DNA of 64,000 nt, taken from contig CAKUOX010000006.1 in NCBI GenBank assembly GCA_934670175.1, positions 1 through 64,000 on the forward strand. Reading direction: 5' to 3'. Shown one piece after another: positions 57,851 to 64,000 of the stretch (positions are counted from its first letter, which is position 1; every line of letters begins with the position of its first letter). The notes beneath the pieces were generated by a model, which saw nothing but the letters and a program-made list of their open reading frames with translations, was not told the origin of the DNA and searched no databases. The stretch comes from an uncultured Clostridia bacterium. Lineage in GTDB: Bacteria > Bacillota > Clostridia > Christensenellales > Aristaeellaceae. The position numbers and the translations under genes are program-made.

Positions 57851-59236
57851 ATGGGCAATATTTGGGTGATCGGCGCTGGTCTGCGCGAGGGTGAGCTCAC
57901 CCTGGAAGCCGCTCAGGCGCTGAAGTCGGGCGGCAAAATCCTCCTGCACACGCGGCATATCGGCTGCGCGGATTATCTGGAGCGCTGCAATATCGCGTTT
58001 GAATCGCTGGACGAGCTCTATGATGAATGCGAGGACTTTGACGAGCACGCCGCGCGTGCGGCGGAGGCGGTCGCGCATGCGGCGGAGGACGGCGACGTGG
58101 TCTATGTGGTGTACGATGTGCGCGACCGCAGCGTGCAGCGCCTCATGGCCTCGGGTGTAAAGTGCCGCATTACGGCAGGGCCGCCCGTGGAGGGCGCGCT
58201 GTTTGGCATGCTGGAAGGTGGCACGCGCCTGCTGGAGGCATCGGACTGGGAGAGCTTTCATCTCTCGCCGATGGAAAACGCGCTGATCCGCGAGATCAAC
58301 AGCCGCGCGCTGGCCTCCGAGGTCAAGCTCCGGCTGATGGAATGCTACAACGATGAGGCGCGGATATACCTGCTCAGCGGCAACGGAAGCATCGCGAAGC
58401 TCCCGCTGTACGACCTTGACCGCGCCAGGGGCTACGATCACCGCAGCTGCGCGCTGATCCCCGCCGAGCGCGAGCTGACGCGCCTGCAGCACTACGGCTT
58501 TGACGAGCTGGTAACGGTGATGCGCATACTGCAGGGGCCGGGCGGCTGTCCCTGGGACAAAAAGCAGACCCACGAATCGCTGCGCCCCTTTATGCTGGAG
58601 GAGGCCTACGAGGCGATTGACGCCATCGACGCAGGCGATGAAATGCACCTGTGCGAGGAGCTGGGCGATATATTGATGCAGGTCGTAATGCACGCGGAGA
58701 TCGCGCGCAGGCACGGCGAATTCGAGATCGGCGACGTGACCGGCGCGATCTGCGAAAAAATGATCAAGCGCCACACGCACATCTTCGGCGGCGACAGCGC
58801 GGCGGATCCGGAGGCGGTGCTCGACCTGTGGGCGCGCAACAAGATGAAGGAACGCGGACAGCACAGCTATGCCGAAGCGCTATCGGATATTCCGCGCAGC
58901 CTGCCCGCGACGATGCGCGCCGCCAAGATTTCGGACAGAGCAGGCCGCGCGGGCGTGTGCGCCAAAGACGCTTCGGCGCTTCTTAAGGACGTGCAGGACA
59001 AGGCCGCCGCCTTAAGCGATGCGCCGGACAGCGAGGAAAGATTCGGCGAATTGCTCTTTAGCGTCTGCGCGCTGGCGCGGAAAATGCGCGTTGATCCGGA
59101 GATTGCGCTCAACGGCGCGTCCGACCGCTTTGCCTCACGTTTTGCCGCGCTCGAGAAGGCGCTTGCCGCCGAGGGCATCGCGCTGCCCGTCGGGCCTGAA
59201 ACCGGCCATCAATATTGGCTGGACGTTAAATTGTGA
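57851..59236 (+). CDS. mazG: YabN-type fusion: tetrapyrrole methylase-like domain plus MazG
   Basis: A 461-residue fusion. The N-terminal about 220 residues resemble an SAM-dependent tetrapyrrole methylase ([22 protein letters not shown]) of uncertain activity. The C-terminal MazG nucleoside-triphosphate pyrophosphohydrolase has [32 protein letters not shown] and KRHTHIFGG. MazG removes non-canonical NTPs or lowers ppGpp precursors. ATG 57851 has a weak GGATGTGA before it; ATGs at 57830 and 57836 are alternatives. Confidence 0.92.
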   Translation: MGNIWVIGAGLREGELTLEAAQALKSGGKILLHTRHIGCADYLERCNIAFESLDELYDECEDFDEHAARAAEAVAHAAEDGDVVYVVYDVRDRSVQRLMASGVKCRITAGPPVEGALFGMLEGGTRLLEASDWESFHLSPMENALIREINSRALASEVKLRLMECYNDEARIYLLSGNGSIAKLPLYDLDRARGYDHRSCALIPAERELTRLQHYGFDELVTVMRILQGPGGCPWDKKQTHESLRPFMLEEAYEAIDAIDAGDEMHLCEELGDILMQVVMHAEIARRHGEFEIGDVTGAICEKMIKRHTHIFGGDSAADPEAVLDLWARNKMKERGQHSYAEALSDIPRSLPATMRAAKISDRAGRAGVCAKDASALLKDVQDKAAALSDAPDSEERFGELLFSVCALARKMRVDPEIALNGASDRFASRFAALEKALAAEGIALPVGPETGHQYWLDVKL

Positions 59237-59345
59237 GAAAATACATTCCCCTGGCAGGAATTGTCAGGCATATATCGAATTACCAACCTTGTGTTTTTTT
59301 CGAATGTCCGAATGGTCATCTCATATCAGGAATGGAGGAACTACC

Positions 59346-59615
59346 ATGAATAAGGCTACTCTGATCGCAAAAATTGCTGAGCAGACCGATCTGAACCGCA
59401 AGCAGGCGGAAAACGCGCTGAATGCTTTTATCGATGTCGTTACCGAAGCGCTCAAGGAAGGCGATAAGGTTCAGCTGATGGGCTTTGGCACCTTCGAGGT
59501 CAAGGAACGCGCCGCGCGCACCGGCCGCAAGCCGTCCACCGGTGAGACCATCGAAATCCCCGCCAAGAAGATCCCCGGCTTCAAGGCTGGCAAGGGTCTG
59601 AAGGATCAGTTCTGA
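59346..59615 (+). CDS. hup: DNA-binding protein HU
   Basis: An 89-residue nucleoid protein: [20 protein letters not shown] at the start, [21 protein letters not shown] and the C-terminal [25 protein letters not shown] precedes the ATG. It stands between mazG and rqcP, with its terminator and an R1 element separating it from rqcP. Confidence 0.98.
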   Translation: MNKATLIAKIAEQTDLNRKQAENALNAFIDVVTEALKEGDKVQLMGFGTFEVKERAARTGRKPSTGETIEIPAKKIPGFKAGKGLKDQF

Positions 59616-59630
59616 TTCGGTATAAAATAG

Positions 59631-59664
59631 GCATGAGGACTGCTTGTATGGGCAGTCCTCATGC
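59631..59664 (+). terminator. HU terminator stem (left flank of R1 copy D)
   Basis: GCATGAGGACTGC and GCAGTCCTCATGC form a perfect 13-bp stem. There is no T-run here; the T-run is found after the second copy at 59786-59818. Confidence 0.75.
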
Positions 59665-59785
59665 TTGTCAAAAGCGCTTTTGACAAGCATGGTGGACGGG
59701 GAAGCACGCTCCCCCGCCACTGCCACCCTGCCCACCGTACACGCCGCTGGGCACGATTGGAAGCTCGATAGGGTTTTTCGACAGA
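59660..59785 (-). repeat. R1 modular repeat, copy D (lacks the twin-hairpin insert)
   Basis: Begins with CTTGTCAAAAGCGCTTTTGACAAG (an inverted pair), then GTGGACGGGGAAGC, CCCCCGCCACTGCC and GCCCACCGTACACGCCGCTGGGC. It ends with GGGTTTTTCGACAG. It matches copy A in inverse orientation without the extra about 100 bases. It is bracketed by near-identical hairpins at 59633-59659 and 59786-59812. Confidence 0.85.
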
Positions 59786-59818
59786 ATGAGGGCCGCTTGT
59801 ATGGGCAGTCCTTTTTTA
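59786..59818 (+). terminator. Duplicated HU terminator (right flank of R1 copy D)
   Basis: ATGAGGGCCGCTTGTATGGG then CAGTCCT, identical at 25 of 27 bases to 59633-59659, and here followed by TTTTTT. Confidence 0.8.
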
Positions 59819-59846
59819 GGATAACTGATGAATAACGAGGTTGAAT

Positions 59847-60146
59847 ATGAGCAGAAAAGCCATGGAAGCCAAAAAGCCGGTCGTACGCGAGCAGATCACC
59901 TCTATCCGGCTGGACAAATTCCTTAAAATATCGCGCATCATCAAGCGCCGCAGCGTCGCAAACGACGCCTGCTCCACCGGCCATGTCAGCGTCAACGGCA
60001 AGGAAGCCAAGCCGGGCACCGACGTGCGCGTGGGCGACGTGCTGGGCATTCGCTTTGGCGAGCAGTACCACGAATACGAAATTCTGTCCATTGCGGAGCA
60101 CGCCGCCAAGCAGGATGCGGACAGCCTGTACCGCGCAAAATCATGA
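59847..60146 (+). CDS. rqcP: S4-domain RNA-binding protein RqcP (YabO/Hsp15 family)
   Basis: A 99-residue protein with one S4 domain (SIRLDKFLKISRIIKRRSVAND, GHVSVNGKEAKPGTDVRVGD). RqcP stabilises the P-site tRNA during poly-alanine tailing of stalled nascent chains with RqcH. ATG 59847 follows ACGAGGT; the TTG two codons earlier is less likely. It overlaps ispDF by four bases (ATGA). Confidence 0.93.
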   Translation: MSRKAMEAKKPVVREQITSIRLDKFLKISRIIKRRSVANDACSTGHVSVNGKEAKPGTDVRVGDVLGIRFGEQYHEYEILSIAEHAAKQDADSLYRAKS

Positions 60147-61309
60147 TCGCGCGCTGCGTGCTGCTGGCTGCGGGGCGCGGCGAACGCTCCGGGCTTGAAA
60201 AGAATAAGATCCTGTTTCGCTGGCAGGGGCGCAGCGTGCTGGCGCGCTGTCTGGATGCGCTGACCGCTGCAAACGCTTTCGACGGCATCTATCTGGTGAT
60301 TTCTCCCAATGAGCGCGGCGAGATCGCGCGCCTGCTGGCGGCGGAAGGGCCCTTTCCGCTGCTGCGCGCAGTAGTGGACGGCGGCGCGACCCGGCGCGAA
60401 AGCGCCTGGAACGGGCTGTGCGCACTGCCGGAGGATACGGATCTGGTTTCGATCCACGATGCGGCGCGTCCGTTCGTGACGCCGGATGTGATTCGCGCCA
60501 CGCTTTCGGACGCCGAGGCCTGCGGCAGCGGCGTGATCTCCACGCCCGTGGTGGATACCATCAAGCGGCTCGACCCGCTTACCGGCGCCGTCTCCACCCC
60601 CGACCGCGCACTACTGCGCGCGGTGCAGACGCCGCAGAGCTTTGATTATTCCAGGCTGATGGCCGCGCACCGGCGCGCACAGCAGGAGGCGATGAACGTG
60701 ACCGACGACGCAATGATCTATGAAGCCGCCTACGGCTCCGTACACCTTTCGCAGGCCCCGGGGGCGCAGCAGAACATCAAGCTCACCACGCCCGAGGATT
60801 TCAGGCGGCTCGGCGCGCAGCCGGAATTCCGCATCGGCTCCGGATACGATGCGCACCGGCTCGCCGCCGGCCGAAGGCTGATCCTCTGCGGCGTAGAGGT
60901 CAGTCACGATCGAGGACTCGACGGCCATTCCGACGCGGACGTGGCGGTGCATGCGCTGATGGACGCGCTGCTGGGCGCGATCGGCGCGGGCGACATCGGC
61001 CAGCATTTTCCGGACAGCGACCCCGCCTATCGCGGCATCTGCTCGATGCGGCTGCTGGAGCATGTAACGGCGCTGCTGCATGCGCGCGGCTGGCGCGCGG
61101 TCAACGCGGATATTACCATCGTGGCGCAAAAGCCGAAGCTCGCCCCCTACATACCTGCGATGCGCCAGAGCATTGCCCGCGTGCTGGGCGTACCCGAGGA
61201 TTGCGCCAGCGTGAAGGCCACCACCACCGAGCGCATGGGCTTTGAGGGCGAAGAGCTGGGCATATCCGCGCAGGCAACGGCGCTGCTGACCCGCGAGGTG
61301 GGCATATGA
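60143..61309 (+). CDS. ispDF: Bifunctional IspD-IspF isoprenoid enzyme
   Basis: A 388-residue fusion of two MEP-pathway enzymes. The IspD cytidylyltransferase is residues 1-225 (LLAAGRGERSG, SIHDAARPF, VNVTDDAM-like MNVTDDAMIYE). The IspF cyclodiphosphate synthase starts at about residue 229 (RIGSGYDAHRL, GVEVSHDRGLDGHSDADVAVHALMDALLGA, TTTERMGFEGE). IspE, which acts between them, is not in the window. Such fusions are known in scattered bacteria. Confidence 0.96.
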   Translation: MIARCVLLAAGRGERSGLEKNKILFRWQGRSVLARCLDALTAANAFDGIYLVISPNERGEIARLLAAEGPFPLLRAVVDGGATRRESAWNGLCALPEDTDLVSIHDAARPFVTPDVIRATLSDAEACGSGVISTPVVDTIKRLDPLTGAVSTPDRALLRAVQTPQSFDYSRLMAAHRRAQQEAMNVTDDAMIYEAAYGSVHLSQAPGAQQNIKLTTPEDFRRLGAQPEFRIGSGYDAHRLAAGRRLILCGVEVSHDRGLDGHSDADVAVHALMDALLGAIGAGDIGQHFPDSDPAYRGICSMRLLEHVTALLHARGWRAVNADITIVAQKPKLAPYIPAMRQSIARVLGVPEDCASVKATTTERMGFEGEELGISAQATALLTREVGI

Positions 61310-61380
61310 CCGGCGCAGGCGCGGTTCAAGGTCATGCGGCAAATGAAATGGAAAAATATGGATGTTTTGTAACTTTTTCC

Positions 61381-61416
61381 CAGAAACGGGCGATTTTCGT
61401 CCGTTTCTGTTTTTTA
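61381..61416 (+). terminator. Terminator of rqcP-ispDF
   Basis: CAGAAACGGGCG and CGTCCGTTTCTG pair around ATTTT with one mismatch, followed by TTTTTT. Confidence 0.88.
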
Positions 61417-61420
61417 CCTC

Positions 61421-61449
61421 TTGCAAAATGCAGAATCGTCGATTATAAT
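61421..61449 (+). promoter_or_regulatory. Promoter of ctsR-mcsA-mcsB-clpC
   Basis: TTGCAA (61421-61426), a 17-base spacer and TATAAT (61444-61449). Confidence 0.85.
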
Positions 61450-61466
61450 AGTCAAAGATGGTCAAA
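61450..61466 (+). promoter_or_regulatory. CtsR operator
   Basis: AGTCAAA (61450-61456), a 3-base spacer and GGTCAAA (61460-61466), the direct heptad repeat bound by CtsR. It directly follows the -10 box, so CtsR would repress its own operon. Confidence 0.88.
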
Positions 61467-61483
61467 GAAAGAGGGCGATGACA

Positions 61484-61960
61484 ATGGCTCAACTAAGCGA
61501 TACCATCGAACGATTTATCAAGGAACTGATGAGCGAGGACGCGCATGTGGATCTGCGGCGCAACGAACTGGCGCAGCACTTTGGCTGTGCGCCGTCGCAG
61601 ATTAACTATGTGCTGGCCACGCGCTTTTCGGTAGACCACGGCTATCTGATCGAATCGCGGCGCGGCGGCGGCGGCTATGTGCGCATCGTGCGCATGCACC
61701 CGCGCAAGGGCGACCTGCTGCTGGATCAGCTGCTCAAGCGCGTGGGCAGCTCCATAGATGAAGAAACGGCGAACGCCATCATCCAGCAGCTGCAGGAGGG
61801 CGAGCTGCTGACGCGGCGCGAAGCAGCGTTGATGCGCGCGGCCACATCCAGAACGGCGCTGGGGCTGCCGGTAAGCGGCAAGGACGTGTTGCGCGCCGCC
61901 GTATTCAGGAATATGCTCATACAGGTGTTCAAAAACGCCGAAGGAGGAATGCAAAAATGA
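61484..61960 (+). CDS. ctsR: Class III heat-shock repressor CtsR
   Basis: A 158-residue repressor of clp genes. The winged helix-turn-helix includes the glycine-rich wing SRRGGGGYVRIVRM. The C-terminal domain mediates dimerisation and McsB-dependent release. ATG 61484 is nine bases after AGAGGG; ATG 61478 is too close. It overlaps mcsA by four bases. Confidence 0.97.
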   Translation: MAQLSDTIERFIKELMSEDAHVDLRRNELAQHFGCAPSQINYVLATRFSVDHGYLIESRRGGGGYVRIVRMHPRKGDLLLDQLLKRVGSSIDEETANAIIQQLQEGELLTRREAALMRAATSRTALGLPVSGKDVLRAAVFRNMLIQVFKNAEGGMQK

Positions 61961-62541
61961 TGTGTGAAGAATGCGGCGTGAATCCGGCCATGTTCCACTT
62001 CGTCGCCATATACAATGGCGAAAAGACGGAGCGGAATCTCTGCCCGGACTGCATGGCGAAATATAAAAAGGAGCTGCCCGGCTTTGATGTTCAGAATCTG
62101 GCGGGCATACTGAATAACCTGATCGAAGGCAAGCGTTCCTCCGGGCGTGAAGAGCTCGATCCCGAAACGGCGGCGATTACCTGCGAGCAGTGCGGCATGA
62201 CCTACGGCGAATTCAAAAAGGGCGGCATGGTGGGCTGTGCGGCCTGCTACGACGCCTTCCGCGAGCCGATGACGGCGCTGCTGCAGCGCATCCACGGCAA
62301 CACGCAGCATGCGGGACGCATCCCCGGCGGCGTGCACAGCGGCGTATCCATCCGCATGAACATCGACCGGCTGCGCCAGCAGCTCAAAAAGGCGGTGGAA
62401 GCGGAGGAATACGAACAGGCCGCCAAGTATCGCGATGCGATCCGCGCGCTCACCAGCCAGCTCGAGCAGCGCGAAAAGAGCATCCACGTCGGCCCGCCAG
62501 AGCGAATCGACGAGCGGAAGGGAGGCGGCTTCGATGCGTGA
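61957..62541 (+). CDS. mcsA: McsA, activator of the McsB kinase
   Basis: A 194-residue zinc-finger protein with four CxxC pairs (CEECG, CPDCM, CEQCG, CAACY) and a C-terminal UvrB/C-type helix pair (LRQQLKKAVEAEEYEQAAKYRD). It activates McsB and participates in CtsR release under heat stress. Its end overlaps the mcsB start by eight bases. Confidence 0.95.
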   Translation: MMCEECGVNPAMFHFVAIYNGEKTERNLCPDCMAKYKKELPGFDVQNLAGILNNLIEGKRSSGREELDPETAAITCEQCGMTYGEFKKGGMVGCAACYDAFREPMTALLQRIHGNTQHAGRIPGGVHSGVSIRMNIDRLRQQLKKAVEAEEYEQAAKYRDAIRALTSQLEQREKSIHVGPPERIDERKGGGFDA

Positions 62542-63562
62542 TTATGTGTGCGCACCGGATCAGGATGTGGTTATCTCCAGCCGCGTGCGCCTTTCGCGAA
62601 ACTACGACGACCTGCCTTTCTCCCCCAAGCTCACCCGCGAATATGCGGATGAGGTGATCGACCGCACGGCAAGGGCGGTCTTTGCCAGCCCACATGGCGC
62701 ATCGTTTATGCTGCTGCGCATGGCGGATCTTGAGGAGGACGCGCGCAACCGCCTGGTCGAGCACCATCTGATCAGCTACGACCTGCTGAAATACGCCTCG
62801 CGCTCGGCTGCGATGGTATCCTCTGCGGGCACGGTCTCCGTGATGCTCAACGAAGAGGATCATGTGCGCTTTCAGGGGCTGCTGCCCGGGCTTCAGCTCG
62901 AGCGCAGCGCGGAAATGGCGCTGAAGCTGGATGAAAGAGTGGGCGATGAATTCCCCTTCGCCTTTGATTCGCAGTGGGGCTTTTTAACGGCATGCCCCGC
63001 CAATACGGGCACTGGACTGCGCGCCTGCGTGATACTGCACCTGCCGGGTCTGTCCGGCGCCGGACAGATGGGCGCGGTGATGCAGTCGGTGGCGAAGCTG
63101 GGGCTGAACATCCGCGGCATGTACGGCAACGGCTCGGATGTACAGGGGCACCTGTATCAGCTTTCGAACGTCGCTACCCTCGGCCGCAGTGAGGAGGACG
63201 TGGTGCGCTCGCTGGCCGTCGCCACGGAAGAAATTGTCGGGCATGAACGCGTGATGCGCGAGAATGCTGAAAAGAAGGACATGCTTCAGCTGCAGGATAC
63301 CCTGCTGCGCTCCTGGGGCGAAACCATGCAGGCGCGGCTGATGAGCACGAAGGAATTTATGAAGCGGTATTCGGATATCCGCTATGCCGCGAGCCTGGGC
63401 TACCTGCATCTGCCCGTACCGGCGCTGGATCTGCTGATGATGGATCTGCAGCCGGGCTCGCTGGGGGTACGCGCCGGGCGGCTGATCGGCGAACGCGAGG
63501 CCGAGATCCTGCGCGCGAACACGCTGCGTGAGGAACTGGGGGCGCTATCTGCCGGAAACTGA
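62534..63562 (+). CDS. mcsB: Protein-arginine kinase McsB
   Basis: A 342-residue phosphagen-kinase-fold enzyme that phosphorylates Arg residues and so marks proteins for ClpCP. VISSRVRLSRNYDDLPF near the start and CPANTGTGLRACVILHLPGL in the catalytic domain are family hallmarks. ATG 62534 follows GGGAGGCGG. The longer reading frame is within mcsA and is rejected. Confidence 0.96.
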   Translation: MRDYVCAPDQDVVISSRVRLSRNYDDLPFSPKLTREYADEVIDRTARAVFASPHGASFMLLRMADLEEDARNRLVEHHLISYDLLKYASRSAAMVSSAGTVSVMLNEEDHVRFQGLLPGLQLERSAEMALKLDERVGDEFPFAFDSQWGFLTACPANTGTGLRACVILHLPGLSGAGQMGAVMQSVAKLGLNIRGMYGNGSDVQGHLYQLSNVATLGRSEEDVVRSLAVATEEIVGHERVMRENAEKKDMLQLQDTLLRSWGETMQARLMSTKEFMKRYSDIRYAASLGYLHLPVPALDLLMMDLQPGSLGVRAGRLIGEREAEILRANTLREELGALSAGN

Positions 63563-63589
63563 ATTGGAACCTTTCTTGGAGGAATATCT

Positions 63590-64000
63590 ATGGCATTTTT
63601 TGCAAAATTTACCGAACGCGGGCAGCGGGCGCTGCTTGCGGCACAGAATGAGGCCGCAAAGCTGGGCCGTACCTATGTCGGCACGGAGCATCTGCTGCTG
63701 GGCGTGCTGGCGGATCCCGGCGCGGCGTCCGCCGTGCTCAAGGGCGTGACGCTGGACGGCGCGCGCGATGAAATAGTCGGCATCCTCGGCCGCGGCGACG
63801 GCAATATTGAGGGTAAGCAGATGGTCTATACCCCGCGCACCAAAAAGGTGATCGAGCAGAGCGTGCGCGAGGCGCGCGACCTGAAGCAGAATTCCGTAAG
63901 CGTAGAGCATCTGCTGCTGGCGCTGATGCGCGAGCGGGAGGGCGTGGCCGCGCATGTGCTGATCAAAATGGGACTGGATCTGAGCAGGGCGCGCGAGGAG
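63590..64000 (+). CDS. clpC: ClpC AAA+ chaperone, N-terminal part (cut by window end)
   Basis: The first 137 residues of ClpC: two Clp-N repeats (FTERGQRALLAAQNEAAKLGRTYVG then VGTEHLLLGVL, and the second RTKKVIEQSVREARD then SVEHLLLALM). These bind McsB-marked substrates and adaptors. TTGGAGGA precedes the ATG. The reading frame is open to the last base of the window. Confidence 0.96.
   Translation, partial: MAFFAKFTERGQRALLAAQNEAAKLGRTYVGTEHLLLGVLADPGAASAVLKGVTLDGARDEIVGILGRGDGNIEGKQMVYTPRTKKVIEQSVREARDLKQNSVSVEHLLLALMREREGVAAHVLIKMGLDLSRAREE

Noticed and set aside
59258..59283. Short GAATTGTC...GAATTACC segment before hup as another R3 copy
   Set aside because: Only the outer-arm motif is present; neither internal hairpin nor the constant tail is there.

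Overview
The window looks like chromosomal DNA of an endospore-forming, GC-rich member of the Clostridia. Evidence for this is spoIVB, the spoIIAA-spoIIAB-sigF operon, spoVT, ctsR-mcsA-mcsB-clpC, azlCD, an Rrf2 regulator, strong AGGAGG ribosome sites and consensus sigma-A promoters. A Christensenellales-like lineage is possible, but family and species cannot be read from the sequence. Most of the DNA is ordinary core chromosome. Two AT-richer patches (about 6.1-7.7 kb and 39.2-40.0 kb) carry unrecognised genes and may be acquired. I saw no prophage, transposase or CRISPR array.

Layout. 0-5.7 kb: spoIVB (minus), then tilS-hpt-ftsH. 5.9-8.1 kb: a DUF1653 protein, an orphan membrane protein, tRNA-Thr(GGU) and a small HPr-like protein behind a structured leader. 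8.5-12.1 kb: class II fructose-bisphosphate aldolase, then ylxM-ffh-rpsP-khpA. 12.5-14.1 kb: azlCD divergent from an Rrf2 regulator. 14.3-18.2 kb: a polar amino-acid ABC transporter in two transcription units, each behind a short leader ORF with consecutive Cys codons and a terminator. 18.6-28.7 kb: a nucleoside ABC importer (minus) divergent from an operon for purine nucleoside phosphorylase, MTA/SAH-type deaminase, MtnA-like isomerase, methionine gamma-lyase and class II aldolase. 28.8-30.1 kb: signal peptidase I, a solitary 5S rRNA gene and a VOC protein. 30.5-35.4 kb: a nitrate/taurine-type ABC system with two permeases and two ATPases, divergent from its binding protein. 35.6-39.2 kb: DUF2087, then PfkB kinase-aldolase-rhamnulokinase. 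40.1-53.0 kb: a long minus-strand housekeeping run (YnbB-like PLP enzyme, miaA, mutL, mutS, ylbF, miaB, RNase E/G, two radical-SAM-associated proteins). 53.1-57.8 kb: spoIIA operon, a class A PBP, spoVT. 57.8-64 kb: mazG, HU, rqcP, ispDF, ctsR-mcsA-mcsB and the start of clpC.

How genes work together. Imported or internal 5'-methylthioadenosine or 5'-deoxyadenosine could be deaminated, phosphorolysed by a 6-oxopurine-type PNP, isomerised by the MtnA homologue and cleaved by the aldolase to DHAP plus an aldehyde. Hpt could recapture the hypoxanthine. The paired Cys-codon leaders suggest the 14-18 kb transporter takes up cyst(e)ine under transcription attenuation.

The most unusual layer is intergenic. 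At least three families of multi-stem palindromic repeats lie next to terminators. Some are nested in one another, and three insertions are bracketed by near-identical copies of the local terminator hairpin.
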